A stretch of DNA of 33,565 nucleotides from Microcaldota archaeon (GCA_021790455.1 JAJYDY010000007.1:1-33565), one strand, 5' to 3'. Positions 7,151 through 15,724 are shown, numbered from the stretch's first letter. Program-made: numbers and translations. Notes: generated from the sequence alone by a model not told the origin.

Positions 7151-8293
7151 CTACTTCTTCGCAACCTTTGCAAGCTCCCTGTCCATTACATTGAAGAAGT
7201 TGTCCCAGGAATAGTGCTTCTTGATCCGTGCGCTGCCCCTCTTCCCCATCTCCTTTGCGATTGACGGGTGCTCTGCTACATACACCATCTTCTTCGCCAT
7301 CTCCGGCACGTTATTAACCAGGAAACCTGTCTCGTTATCCAGAATAGTTTCCTTCGGCCCACCAAGGTTTATTGCGATCACTGGCTTTCCGCTCGCCATG
7401 CTCTCCAATGGAACAAGCCCAAGGTCCTCGTCAACGGGTGGATGCAATACTGCTGTGCACCTCGAATACAAGTCGAGCCATCTGTCGTCCGGAGGGTTGA
7501 CCAATACCATGACGTCTCTCACCTCTTTCGCCTTCCTCACAACCCTGTCATAGTACTCCGATAGAAATCTGTCCTTCGAAACCGATCCGGCCAGCACCAG
7601 CTTGTAAGTCTTCTTTCCCCTATAGAGGTGCTTGAACCTGGCAAATGCCTCTATTGCGCTGAGCTGGTCCTTGTTCTGCGAGTACCTTGCCGGGTAATAG
7701 AAATAGTGATCGTCACCCCTGTTCGAGAAGCGCTCATAATCTATCCCTGAGGGAAGGACAGTGGCATCCTTCCTCCCGAAGAACTTGGCAATCCTGCCCT
7801 TCGTGTTAGCACTGTTAGCAATTATCCCATCCATTTTCTTTACTATCGACTTGTCTATCCTCCTTATGACTGCAGCGCCAGCCATATGTATTGGTTTCTG
7901 GTAGAGCCTCTTGCGCTTCATCCTGTATTTGTATAAGTCCCACACTTCCCTGAGCGGGGTGTGGCAGTACCAGAGCACTCTCTCGTTGTTCTTCTTTATC
8001 CAATGAGACGGGGCGATGTGCGCATTGATCACGTCGTAATCCTCCTCTATCTTCATTCCGTAGAACCCAAGCCCATAGTGGAGGCCCTGCACAGCCCTGC
8101 CATACGGCAGCATCCTGTACAACGGGTTCATCTTTATGACATTTATGTCCAGCTCCTCGAACTCAGGAAGGGTGGTGTCCTTATTGTACTCGCCTGTATA
8201 AATCGTAGCATCGTAGTGCTGTGCAATCTTGAGCACGACCCTTTCGGCGCCGCCTGTAACTGTGAGGTTTGATTGGGTCATTATTACCTTCAA
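7151..8293 (-). CDS. Glycosyltransferase family 4 (GT-B fold)
   Basis: This 380-residue enzyme probably transfers a sugar from a nucleotide donor to a glycan or lipid carrier on the cytoplasmic face of the membrane. The N-terminus has the GT4 acceptor-side motif (TVTGGAERVVLKIA). The C-terminal half has the donor-binding region: RYSQNKDQLSAIEAF, then LVLAGS, then DEDLGLVPLESMASGKPVI, which contains the E-x7-E signature, and GGPKETILDNETGFLV. The chosen start is TTG at 8293 because it restores the first strand (KVIMTQ) of the Rossmann domain; an ATG at 8281 would cut into it. It faces SRP54 divergently and converges with the surface-protein gene, whose sequons and Thr linkers could be its indirect clients. 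That link is inference from position only. Confidence 0.85.
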   Translation of the reverse strand: MKVIMTQSNLTVTGGAERVVLKIAQHYDATIYTGEYNKDTTLPEFEELDINVIKMNPLYRMLPYGRAVQGLHYGLGFYGMKIEEDYDVINAHIAPSHWIKKNNERVLWYCHTPLREVWDLYKYRMKRKRLYQKPIHMAGAAVIRRIDKSIVKKMDGIIANSANTKGRIAKFFGRKDATVLPSGIDYERFSNRGDDHYFYYPARYSQNKDQLSAIEAFARFKHLYRGKKTYKLVLAGSVSKDRFLSEYYDRVVRKAKEVRDVMVLVNPPDDRWLDLYSRCTAVLHPPVDEDLGLVPLESMASGKPVIAINLGGPKETILDNETGFLVNNVPEMAKKMVYVAEHPSIAKEMGKRGSARIKKHYSWDNFFNVMDRELAKVAKK

Positions 8294-8328
8294 GGAAGCA
8301 CCAAAAGTATATTATTACTGACGAAAGT

Positions 8329-8342
8329 TAATTATAAATACC
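8329..8342 (+). promoter_or_regulatory. TATA box for the SRP54-DRG operon
   Basis: AATTATAAATACC lies about 48 bases upstream of the SRP54 ATG and predicts a transcription start near 8361. A purine-rich ribosome-binding site (AAGGAG) is at about 8374-8379, so this mRNA is led rather than leaderless. Confidence 0.5.
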
Positions 8343-8383
8343 TGGGAAAGAAAGGTAATTAACCTATTTGTATAAGGAGTTTT

Positions 8384-9679
8384 ATGGACTTAGGCGAAGG
8401 ATTGAGGCAGGCTCTTGCAAAGCTTACCCGGTCGACAATAATTGACGCAAAGACGATAAAGGAGTTCAACAAGGAGCTCCAGAAGACTCTTCTCAGCGCA
8501 GACGTAGAGGTAGAGCTCGTCCTCAAGTTCACGAAGGACATAGAGGAAAAAGCCCTAAAGAGCAAGCCACCAGAGGGGGTGGCGCCGAGGGACTACATAA
8601 CGAACCTTGTCTACGATGAGCTTGTCAAGCTCATGGGTAAGACTTATACTCCGAAAATACAGAAGCAGAGAGTCCTGCTGATGGGTTTGTACGGATCGGG
8701 AAAGACGACCAGCGCCGCGAAGCTCGCGAAATACTACCAGGACAGGGGACTGAGCGCGGCGGTCGTCTGTTGCGACGTGTCAAGGCCTGCGGCATACGAG
8801 CAGCTCGAGACGCTTGCGAAGAACGCCAACGTCGCATTCTACGGAGAGAAGGGAGAGAAGGATCCGGCAAAGATAATCAGGAATGGACTTGAGAAGTTCA
8901 AGGACAGGCACGTTGTCATATGCGACACAAGCGGAAGGAGCGCGCTCGACGGTGCGCTGATAGAGGAGCTGAAGAGGGTGTCGAATGCATTCAATCCTGA
9001 GGAAAAGATACTCGTCATCAGTGCAGACATAGGTCAGGTCGCAGGGAGGCAGGCTCGCGAGTTCGACAATGCGGTCAAACTCTCCGGGGTCGTCGTCACG
9101 AAGATGGATGGGTCCGGGAAGGGAGGCGGGGCACTCAGCGCGACAAACGCAGCAAAGACATCTGTGATGTTCATAGGAACGGGAGAGAAGCTGAACAATA
9201 TAGAGCCTTACGATGCCAACAAGTTCATAGGCGGCCTTCTCGGAATGCCCGACATCGCATCGCTCGTCGCGACAGTACAGGAGGCAATCAAGGAGGCGAA
9301 CATAAGGCCAGAAGAAATGGAGATGAACGAGCTCAACTTCGACAGCTTCTACGCACAGCTAAAGACAATGGGGAAGATGGGCTCGATGAAGAGCGTGTTT
9401 GGAATGATGGGTGCGCCAGACGTGCCCAAGGAGGCGATGGAGCAGAGTGAGGACAAGCTGAAGAAGTACAAGACGATAATAGGTTCCATGACAAAAGGCG
9501 AGAGGCAGAACGAGCGGCTGCTTCACGAGCATGGTAGGATAGCGAGGATAGCGAAGGGCAGCGGCGTCACAGAGAAGGACGTCCATGGCCTTATCTCTGA
9601 CTTCAACAAGATGAAAAAGATGTTCAATACTCTCAAGAATGACAGGAACTTCAAGAAGAAGTTCGCGAAATTCATGTAA
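8384..9679 (+). CDS. ffh: Signal recognition particle protein SRP54
   Basis: SRP54 is the GTPase that binds signal sequences and 7S RNA and delivers ribosomes to the membrane receptor FtsY. The 431 residues cover the full family layout: N-domain helices (about 1-90), the G domain with P-loop GLYGSGKTTSAAKLA near residue 101, the CDVSRPAAYEQL and DTSGR elements, TKMDGSGKGGGALS, and a methionine-rich M domain from about 295 (MEMNEL, KTMGKMGSMKSVFGMMG). The ATG at 8384 is preceded by a good ribosome-binding site. The DRG GTPase gene follows after 12 bases, indicating cotranscription. Confidence 0.97.
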   Translation: MDLGEGLRQALAKLTRSTIIDAKTIKEFNKELQKTLLSADVEVELVLKFTKDIEEKALKSKPPEGVAPRDYITNLVYDELVKLMGKTYTPKIQKQRVLLMGLYGSGKTTSAAKLAKYYQDRGLSAAVVCCDVSRPAAYEQLETLAKNANVAFYGEKGEKDPAKIIRNGLEKFKDRHVVICDTSGRSALDGALIEELKRVSNAFNPEEKILVISADIGQVAGRQAREFDNAVKLSGVVVTKMDGSGKGGGALSATNAAKTSVMFIGTGEKLNNIEPYDANKFIGGLLGMPDIASLVATVQEAIKEANIRPEEMEMNELNFDSFYAQLKTMGKMGSMKSVFGMMGAPDVPKEAMEQSEDKLKKYKTIIGSMTKGERQNERLLHEHGRIARIAKGSGVTEKDVHGLISDFNKMKKMFNTLKNDRNFKKKFAKFM

Positions 9680-9691
9680 GCGTGGCTTTTT

Positions 9692-10795
9692 ATGGTGCAG
9701 GACAAAGAAACCCTTGAGAAGAAAATACAGGAGCTAAAGGAAGAGTATTCGAAGACAAAGGAGAATAAGAAGACCAACTACCACATAGGACTAATTCGAA
9801 TGAAGATCGCGCAGGCGAAGCGCGACCTTGTAGTAGCAAGCAAGAAGATCCATAGGGAGGGGTTCTTCGTTAAGAAGATGGGCGATGCAACGGTGGCGCT
9901 CGTCGGCTTCCCGAGCGCTGGGAAATCCTCCCTTATAAATGTGATCGCAAACACGAAGAACAAGACTGCAGCGTACGCTTTCACGACCACGAAGATAATC
10001 CCAGGAACTATGATCCACAAGGATTCGCACATACAAGTATTCGACATGCCAGGTCTTATCGAAGACGCGCACCTCGGGAAAGGAGGAGGGAGGATGGTAA
10101 TCAGCGCGGCGAAGGTCGCTGACCTGATCGTATTTGTGATTGACATAAACCAGACGCAGCAGTTTGAGAAGCTTATGAAAGAACTCAACTCCCTCGAGAT
10201 CCACATAAACAAGGAGAAACCTTACATACAGATAAACGAGCAGGAAATGGGAGGGATAAGGATAGAGGTCAACAAGTCGGGTCTCCCGGAAGAGGACATA
10301 AAGGAGATACTGATGGGGCTCGGGATCCACAATACGCTGATATCGATATGGGGCAGGGTTTCAGACGACGAGCTTATCTCGATAATCTCCGGGAGGGCGA
10401 TTTACATGAGGGCAATCATGGCGCTAAACAAGATCGACACCAATAGGGATTACAAGAAGATAGCTGAGGAGCTGTCTAAGAAATACAGCATAGAGGTAAT
10501 TCCGATAAGCGCGACAAACCAGACTAACACCAACCTCCTCAAGGACAAGATTTATGAGAACCTTGGCATAATCACAGTCTACCTAAAGCACAGGATGGAG
10601 GAGGAGCGCATGCCAATGGTGCTTGGAAAGGGCGCGACTGTAGGGGATGCTGCGAAGAAGTTCCACACAAACATAATAGACGAGCTGAACTGCGCCATGA
10701 TAACCGGACCGAGCTCGAAGTTTCCGAACCAAAGGGTTGGGATAGCGCACGTCCTCGCAGAAGGGGACGTGATAACTTTCATAAAGAACAAATGA
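9692..10795 (+). CDS. DRG/OBG-type GTPase with TGS domain
   Basis: This 367-residue GTPase matches archaeal homologues of eukaryotic DRG (developmentally regulated GTP-binding) proteins, which act with ribosomes during translation. A basic N-terminal helical region precedes the G domain. G1 is GFPSAGKSSLIN near residue 72, G3 is FDMPGLIEDAHLGKGGG, and G4 is ALNKIDT. The conserved insert with HINKEKP and ILMGLGIHN is present. The C-terminal TGS domain (about 290-366) reads ITVYLKHR to GDVITFIK. It starts 12 bases after the SRP54 stop, so both are probably on one mRNA, joining two translation-linked GTPases. It abuts the convergent peptidase gene with two bases between stops. Confidence 0.92.
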   Translation: MVQDKETLEKKIQELKEEYSKTKENKKTNYHIGLIRMKIAQAKRDLVVASKKIHREGFFVKKMGDATVALVGFPSAGKSSLINVIANTKNKTAAYAFTTTKIIPGTMIHKDSHIQVFDMPGLIEDAHLGKGGGRMVISAAKVADLIVFVIDINQTQQFEKLMKELNSLEIHINKEKPYIQINEQEMGGIRIEVNKSGLPEEDIKEILMGLGIHNTLISIWGRVSDDELISIISGRAIYMRAIMALNKIDTNRDYKKIAEELSKKYSIEVIPISATNQTNTNLLKDKIYENLGIITVYLKHRMEEERMPMVLGKGATVGDAAKKFHTNIIDELNCAMITGPSSKFPNQRVGIAHVLAEGDVITFIKNK

Positions 10796-10797
10796 CA

Positions 10798-11994
10798 CTA
10801 TACGAAGAGCCCTGCGAAGACCTTTGCGTCGTCGACCATGTTCTTTATCACAAGGAACTCATTCGGCTGGTGTGCTATGTCATCGCATGTGAACCAGACC
10901 GCTGATTCGAATCCAGCCCGCCTGAAGAATCCAGCGCAGGTGCCTCCGCCTATCCCTATCGGGCCTGCGTCTATACCGCGCTGCTCCTTCACCACCTTCT
11001 TCAGCAGTTGAACTATCTCCGCATTTTCGCTTGTAGGCGGAGCCGCCTCCTCTCTCTGCACAGCCTCGAACGATATCTTTACCTTTTTGAAGTCGGGGCC
11101 ATCAGCGATTCCGGATATGTCCTTCATCACGTCGTCCAGCTTGTATTGCGGCAGGACTCTGCAGTCTAGATAGCACACCTCAATCCCTGGTATTATGTTT
11201 ATGCTGTCGACATTCTTCTCGTGCTTCGTCATCTCGAAGGTCGAACTCACCGGCCTGAATGTCGCATTGTTCGCGCTGTACTTTTCGTGCAGGAAGTCGT
11301 ACGCCCTTGAAAGAAACATTATCGAGTATCTGTATGCATTCACACCATCGTCCGGAGTGCTGGCGTGCACCTGCTGTCCGTTGACAGTGACCTTCAGCCA
11401 CATTATGCTCTTCTCGGCCACCTCTATCATCTTCCCGTCAGGAGTCCCCCAGTCAGGCACAAGGAACATGTCGCTCTTCTTGAAGATACGTTCCTCAAGC
11501 AACTTCTGTATCCCGTATTTGCTGCCTACCTCTTCATCTGCTACAAGCACGAGCCCGAAGTTGTACTTGAGCGCAGCTCCGGATTCCTTCAGCGCCTTAA
11601 GCGCATAGATGCTGCCTATAGCGGACTGCCCGTCGTCGACGGTTCCCCTTCCATAGATCTTCCCGTCCCTGACAGTTGCCCTGAATGGATCGCTGTTCCA
11701 GAGGTTCAGGTCTCCTTCTGAAACCGTGTCTATGTGCGATACGATCCATATAGTCCTTTCTGCATTCCCATATTTTACAACAAGGTTTGACCTGATTGCA
11801 CCGCTGTCGTCTTTGTAATCATAACGCACAACCGGGAAGCCCATTGATTTCAGCAGCGATTCAAGGAAATCCGCGCGCTCCTTTTCTCCGGTTCCGCCGC
11901 TGACCGGTGATATCGACCTTATCGCAATCATTTCTGACATAGTGCCTATCATGTCCTTCTCGTAGTCATCTATGACGCTGTTCAGGTCCACCAT
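10798..11994 (-). CDS. M20-family metallopeptidase (ArgE/DapE/CPG2-like)
   Basis: This 398-residue zinc-dependent peptidase or deacylase is probably cytoplasmic, acting on small peptides or N-acyl amino acids. Metal ligands appear in family order: the histidine in VSHIDTVSEGD, the bridging aspartate in GRGTVDDGQSA, the catalytic and ligand glutamates in ADEEVGSKYG, the aspartate in VPDWGTPDGK, and the last histidine in IAHQPNE. The dimerisation domain between (WLKVTVNGQQVHASTPDDG) is intact. ATG at 11994 is the start; an AT box (TTTTTAATCC) centred near 12019 lies 25 bases upstream, so the mRNA is probably leaderless. The exact substrate cannot be read; DapE itself is one possibility but no lysine-pathway neighbours are seen. 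Confidence 0.9.
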   Translation of the reverse strand: MVDLNSVIDDYEKDMIGTMSEMIAIRSISPVSGGTGEKERADFLESLLKSMGFPVVRYDYKDDSGAIRSNLVVKYGNAERTIWIVSHIDTVSEGDLNLWNSDPFRATVRDGKIYGRGTVDDGQSAIGSIYALKALKESGAALKYNFGLVLVADEEVGSKYGIQKLLEERIFKKSDMFLVPDWGTPDGKMIEVAEKSIMWLKVTVNGQQVHASTPDDGVNAYRYSIMFLSRAYDFLHEKYSANNATFRPVSSTFEMTKHEKNVDSINIIPGIEVCYLDCRVLPQYKLDDVMKDISGIADGPDFKKVKISFEAVQREEAAPPTSENAEIVQLLKKVVKEQRGIDAGPIGIGGGTCAGFFRRAGFESAVWFTCDDIAHQPNEFLVIKNMVDDAKVFAGLFV

Positions 11995-12013
11995 GATATT
12001 GTATGGCTTGAAA

Positions 12014-12023
12014 GGATTAAAAA
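12014..12023 (-). promoter_or_regulatory. TATA box for the M20 peptidase gene
   Basis: The minus strand reads TTTTTAATCC, centred about 25 bases from the ATG at 11994, which fits leaderless transcription. Confidence 0.55.
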
Positions 12024-12135
12024 TCAGCTGTGCAAGCTAGCCTTTTTTCCGCATGCTCATTACCTGGTTTTCCGGATTTTTGGAATAGGGATTAATAACT
12101 TTTATCCCAATTAGGTATTGCGACCGGTGAAGATC

Positions 12136-12582
12136 ATGGCCATAAAGTACTGGGAGTTCGAGGATGCTCCGCTAAAGGAAAAACTGAAGAACGTCAACGT
12201 CAAGGATGTTGCAAAGGTCTTCTTCGACAACGAGACAGAGGCTTACAGGTTCTCGCTGCTGTTGACAGAAGTCAAGAAGAAGGGGCAGCTCCGTCTCAAG
12301 GAGGTGCCCGAATCGATACCTATAGCCACAGCAAAAAGATATCTCGACTATGCTGTGCAGATAGGTCTGCTAAAGCACGAGGACAATGCTTATTCCCTTA
12401 CAGACAGGTTCTCGAAGCCTTTCAGGAACATCGCCACCTACATAAAGGCGTGGATGGACAGCCAGCAGGCAGAGGATCTATCGGTGCAGTTCGCAACAGC
12501 GAACATGAACAAGCAGATGAAAAGGGGAGGCAGAGTTTCTGCTCCTTCCACTCCAGAGCAAAATCTGGATGCGCAGCAGTAA
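12136..12582 (+). CDS. Winged-helix-type DNA-binding protein
   Basis: This protein of about 148 residues looks like a small transcriptional regulator. A helix-turn-helix with wing is suggested by RFSLLLTEVKKKGQLRLKEV, IATAKRYLDYAVQIGLLKH and then EDNAYSLTDR, where the last part resembles the beta hairpin. The C-terminal third is polar and probably flexible (KQMKRGGRVSAPSTPEQ). The start is ATG at 12136, supported by GGTGA at 12126-12130; a TTG at 12118 would add six residues. An AT box (ATTAATAACTTTTAT) lies near 12090-12104. The stop codon abuts the stop of the convergent secreted protein with no spacer. The target is unknown. Confidence 0.7.
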   Translation: MAIKYWEFEDAPLKEKLKNVNVKDVAKVFFDNETEAYRFSLLLTEVKKKGQLRLKEVPESIPIATAKRYLDYAVQIGLLKHEDNAYSLTDRFSKPFRNIATYIKAWMDSQQAEDLSVQFATANMNKQMKRGGRVSAPSTPEQNLDAQQ

Positions 12583-13209
12583 TCACGCGAACTTGAACGC
12601 CAGGTATATCACTACGAACAGTGCTATGATTGCAAGTATCGACAATATCGCAGCCGGGCTCGTCAATGCCGAGCCGTATCCGGATGCGTTGCCGCCAGAC
12701 CCGTATCCGCTACTGCGTGTCGATGTCGTGTACCCTGATGTCGAGTAGGACGTAGGTGCGCTGCTCGACTGGCTTGTGCTGCTTCCCGTTGTCGTAGCTG
12801 TCGATGTTGACGCCTGCGATGTCACTCTCAGCGTATAAGTCGATGGGCTTGACGATGGATCATCTTCAGTTGCGACGAACGTAACGTTGTAGCTTCCAGC
12901 AGCAGTGCTAGCGCTTGTCGAGATTGTCGCAGTGCCAGAGAATGGTGGTTCTCCGCTCGGATTGCTTATGCTTACTGTAATCCCGTCAGACGAGAGAGCC
13001 GCAGAGTCCTGCACGCTCAGCGTTGTGCCCCAAGTATTTCCGGTTGCAAGGCTTACTGTGTAAGCTGTAGAAGCCGATGAGCCGGCCGCCACCGATCCAG
13101 CAGATGGGTTCAGTGATATGGAGGATGTGCCGTAACCGTATTGCGCTGCAAAAGACCCGGCTAGAAGGAAAGGAAGAAGGAGAGAAAGGAGTATTGCATT
13201 GTTGTTCAT
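12583..13209 (-). CDS. Secreted Ig-like protein with Ser/Thr stalk and C-terminal membrane anchor
   Basis: This 208-residue protein is built like a cell-surface protein. It has a signal peptide (AILLSLLLPFLLAGSFAAQ), a beta-rich domain of about 100 residues resembling an Ig or bacterial surface fold (SISLNPSAGSVAAGSSAST, then GSYNVTFVATEDDPSS), a Ser/Thr/Gly-rich stalk from about 130 to 178, and a final transmembrane helix (AAILSILAIIALFVVIYLAF) with a short KFA tail. The stalk and anchor place the folded domain outside the cell. It lies nine bases after the 57-residue membrane protein gene and is probably cotranscribed with it. No enzymatic motif is visible. Confidence 0.8.
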   Translation of the reverse strand: MNNNAILLSLLLPFLLAGSFAAQYGYGTSSISLNPSAGSVAAGSSASTAYTVSLATGNTWGTTLSVQDSAALSSDGITVSISNPSGEPPFSGTATISTSASTAAGSYNVTFVATEDDPSSSPSTYTLRVTSQASTSTATTTGSSTSQSSSAPTSYSTSGYTTSTRSSGYGSGGNASGYGSALTSPAAILSILAIIALFVVIYLAFKFA

Positions 13210-13218
13210 GCAATCGCC

Positions 13219-13392
13219 TTACTTCATCATCCCTATGTCTATCCAGAGCCAGACCAGGTCGGCTATGAATATTATTACACCGAGGGCCAACCATGTCGTG
13301 TCGAAGTAACCAGTGTATGTCCAGTAGATGTCAGCCAGCGCTATTATTATTCCCATCAGGACAGATATCCTGAGCTTCATCGGAACCGCCAT
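13219..13392 (-). CDS. Small two-helix membrane protein (57 residues)
   Basis: This small gene begins with ATG at 13392 and encodes MAVPMKLRISVLMG, a first hydrophobic helix (VLMGIIIALADIYW), a polar turn (TYTGYFDTT), a second helix (WLALGVIIFIADLVWLWI) and the tail DIGMMK. Several tryptophans lie at the helix ends, as in membrane proteins. A TATA box (TTTTTAAACC, centred near 13426) predicts transcription starting about eight bases before the ATG. The secreted Ig-like protein begins nine bases after its stop, so the two probably form an operon and could interact in the membrane. I recognise no family. Confidence 0.7.
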   Translation of the reverse strand: MAVPMKLRISVLMGIIIALADIYWTYTGYFDTTWLALGVIIFIADLVWLWIDIGMMK

Positions 13393-13420
13393 ATTCACAC
13401 CGAATAGCTATGGGAAGAAG

Positions 13421-13430
13421 GGTTTAAAAA
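13421..13430 (-). promoter_or_regulatory. TATA box for the small membrane protein operon
   Basis: The minus strand reads TTTTTAAACC about 34 bases before the ATG at 13392, giving a very short leader that contains GGTG. Confidence 0.55.
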
Positions 13431-13495
13431 CCGAGTTATAATTTCCCTGTTTTTCACGTCAACTTGCGTATACTATGTATCTAATGAGCGGTAAT

Positions 13496-13614
13496 CGGGC
13501 TCGGCGGGATTTGAACCCGCGACCTTCAGCTCTCTTCTTTCACTTCTTGATTAAACTTCTTTCCAAGAAGTTTATTAGAAGGCTGTCGCTCTATCCAAGC
13601 TGAGCTACGAGCCC
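13496..13614 (-). tRNA. tRNA-Arg(UCU) with a 44-base intron
   Basis: On the minus strand the acceptor GGGCTCG (from 13614) pairs with CGAGCCC, with discriminator G at 13496. The D arm (GCTC/GAGC) and T arm (GCGGG-TTCAAAT-CCCGC) are complete. The anticodon loop CTTCTAA gives UCU, arginine. An intron lies at the usual place after position 37, covering 13532-13575. Inside it AAACTTCTT pairs with AAGAAGTTT as a perfect 9-bp hairpin. CTTCT of the loop can pair with AGAAG near the intron 3' end, leaving a three-base AGA bulge, a plausible bulge-helix-bulge for the archaeal splicing endonuclease. Position 27-43 is an A-A mismatch. CCA is not encoded. Confidence 0.93.
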
Positions 13615-13659
13615 ATGCTAAGGTAATGAGTATCAAGATATTTAAAACAACAACAGCAT

Positions 13660-14487
13660 CTAGCCCCTTATGTGCCCGAGCTTCGCCCTCTCTACTTCGA
13701 AGAATTTCTTTGTGTTGTTCGTGAGCATCTCCGCCGCCTTCACGAACGGTATGCCTTTTATGTCAGCAATCATGTGGATAGAGAATTCCACGTCAACGGG
13801 CGTTTTCCCCACAACAGGGCAGTCGCTCTCCGCCATTAGCCTGTCTATCGATACGTCTTTTATCACCTGCTTCCTCTTGCTCGACTCTGTCGGCGGTATG
13901 GATATCATGTAGCCCTTCTTCTCCGCCTCTTTCGCCTGTTGCACGTTTCCCTCGAAGAAGTGCAGGTGCACCTTCCTCATATCCCTCTTTTCCAGTATTT
14001 CCAAAACAGCATCCATCGACTCCCTTGAATGGACGCTTACCGGCAGGCCAAGCTCCTTTGCGAGGTCCAGCATACGCTCGAACACCATTCTCTGCCTGGC
14101 CTTCGTCGCGTCGGTCTTCGCCTTCACGTAATCCAGACCTATTTCCCCTATGGCGACTATCTTGTCTTTGTTCTGCCTTGCAAGCTCCATAATCTGGTTT
14201 ATCTCGTTGTCCAGCGCTTTCCCATCGAGTTTCACTGCTGTCTCAGGGTCTATGCCGATTGCAGGGAATATGTACTTCCTCTCCGATAGCTCCAGGGCCC
14301 TCTTGCTTGTCGCGACATCTATTCCATTCGTGATTATCGTGTGCACTCCGAAGTTTATCGCGTTTATGAGGATTGTCGGGTCGCTTATAAGGTCAAGGTG
14401 GCAGTGCGCGTCTGCGGTCTCCGCCTTCTGCCTCTCCTGCTGCATCTGCGCAATCTCCCTAGATATCTGCTTCACGCTGCCTACCAT
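13660..14487 (-). CDS. tatD: TatD-family metal-dependent hydrolase
   Basis: This 275-residue TIM-barrel amidohydrolase belongs to the TatD DNase family (3'-5' exonuclease or DNA-repair nucleases in characterised members). Ligands occur in order: His-x-His in ADAHCHLDL, the glutamate of AIGEIGLDYVK, VHSRES, LHFFEG, and the aspartate in AESDCPVVG. An N-terminal extension of about 25 polar residues (ISREIAQMQQERQKAET) precedes the barrel. The start is ATG at 14487; only a weak AT box (GTATTTATTCC) is seen upstream. It lies between tRNA-Arg and the divergent DUF929 gene and shows no operon partner. Confidence 0.9.
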   Translation of the reverse strand: MVGSVKQISREIAQMQQERQKAETADAHCHLDLISDPTILINAINFGVHTIITNGIDVATSKRALELSERKYIFPAIGIDPETAVKLDGKALDNEINQIMELARQNKDKIVAIGEIGLDYVKAKTDATKARQRMVFERMLDLAKELGLPVSVHSRESMDAVLEILEKRDMRKVHLHFFEGNVQQAKEAEKKGYMISIPPTESSKRKQVIKDVSIDRLMAESDCPVVGKTPVDVEFSIHMIADIKGIPFVKAAEMLTNNTKKFFEVERAKLGHIRG

Positions 14488-14540
14488 AAGAACACAGGGA
14501 AAAACCTAATCCGAGCAATAGGAATAAATACGCAAAGCTT

Positions 14541-14550
14541 ATTAAATAAG
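14541..14550 (+). promoter_or_regulatory. TATA box for the DUF929 gene
   Basis: ATTAAATAAG is centred about 30 bases upstream of the ATG at 14576, giving a leader of only a few bases. Confidence 0.55.
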
Positions 14551-14575
14551 CTATCTAATACCTCTATCTGCAACG

Positions 14576-15595
14576 ATGGAAAGAACCAGTGAATCTATGC
14601 CAAGGAAAACAAGAGAGTCTATTCTTGAAAGATCAATAAGGGCTAACAGGATCCTAAGCGTAGCTGTCATCGCGCTGATTATAGTGAACGCGTTCATGAT
14701 CTACAGCATATCTAACCTGAAAATAACACAGGTCTCCTCGACAACCACTGTCCAGGCTGCGAACCAGACCACATCCACAGGCACACTCGCCGGAATAAAC
14801 ACTCCGCTGAACGCAAGTGAACTTGCGATTATAAACAATGCACCGCTTCAGTATTATGAGACCGCGGGGGAGAAGCTGCTCAACGGGACTCTGACAGACG
14901 AAGTGCTGGTATCAAATGCACCGCAGGTGACCCCGCTACTGTTCAATGGGAAGCCGAGCATCGTATACATCGGCGCTGATTCCTGCATATACTGCGGTGA
15001 GAACAGGTGGGCGATGGCTCTCGCGCTTGCTAAGTTCGGCTCTTTCAGCGCGCTATACAAGGGATACAGCTCTCTCGGTGACGGGGATGTTCCGACGCTG
15101 TACTGGAAGCAGTACAACCTCACTACCCAGAGCAACGTCTCATTCGGCAGCTACTACTCCAGCAATTACCTCAATTTCATAAGTGCTGATTACGAGAGCC
15201 CGATAACAGGGGGATTCCAGATACAGCCGCTTTCCTTCTTCCTGCAAAAATCCCCAAATGCCACATACACTTCTGCATTAAGCTTCATGAACTCTACAGG
15301 GAAGTTTCAGGGCACGCCGTTCACGCTATGGGGAGGAGCCCTGGTTCCTGGTGCTGACGCAGTAGTGTTCGGCAACACAACGCCGACTGGCGCATCCAAT
15401 CTTCCACTCTCAACCATGTCACACGCCCAGGTGCTGAGCCAGCTCAAAAACTTCAATGACCAGTTTGCCTGGGGCGAATACGCAGCTGCTGACGTCTACA
15501 TCACGTACGCATGCCCTGCGATAAACAATACAGCGCAGGTTTGCCAACTCCCCGCCATCAAGAGGCTGGAGCTTGCCGTCTCGATAGGCAAGTAG
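14576..15595 (+). CDS. DUF929-family membrane-anchored thioredoxin-like protein
   Basis: This 339-residue protein has a basic N-terminus, one transmembrane helix (LSVAVIALIIVNAFMIYSI, about 28-46), a Ser/Thr linker, and an extracytoplasmic domain. The domain carries SIVYIGADSCIYCGENRW with cysteines at 137 and 140, the spacing of a thioredoxin active site, followed by ALAKFGSF, which I recognise as typical of archaeal DUF929 proteins. Two later cysteines (ACPAIN and QVCQLP) may form a second disulfide near the C-terminus. It probably acts in disulfide or thiol chemistry outside the membrane. The neighbouring downstream membrane protein has a Cys-Gly-Cys pair inside a hydrophobic segment and may be a redox partner, though 387 bases separate them. 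Confidence 0.8.
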   Translation: MERTSESMPRKTRESILERSIRANRILSVAVIALIIVNAFMIYSISNLKITQVSSTTTVQAANQTTSTGTLAGINTPLNASELAIINNAPLQYYETAGEKLLNGTLTDEVLVSNAPQVTPLLFNGKPSIVYIGADSCIYCGENRWAMALALAKFGSFSALYKGYSSLGDGDVPTLYWKQYNLTTQSNVSFGSYYSSNYLNFISADYESPITGGFQIQPLSFFLQKSPNATYTSALSFMNSTGKFQGTPFTLWGGALVPGADAVVFGNTTPTGASNLPLSTMSHAQVLSQLKNFNDQFAWGEYAAADVYITYACPAINNTAQVCQLPAIKRLELAVSIGK

Positions 15596-15660
15596 GGTTT
15601 GCCCAATAAATAGGTAAAGACAAGCCTACTCACAGTTAGGTTTGTTCTGGTACTCAGTTC

Positions 15661-15701
15661 ATTACTGCAAATCTGTTCAGGATGTTTATTTTTGCAGTAA
15701 T
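15661..15701. repeat. 11-bp perfect inverted repeat
   Basis: ATTACTGCAAA at 15661-15671 is repeated inverted as TTTGCAGTAAT at 15691-15701, with a 19-base spacer. It could be a terminator-like hairpin after the DUF929 gene, an operator, or the end of a decayed element. Confidence 0.6.
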
Positions 15702-15724
15702 CTCCATTTCAATATTATATTCTT

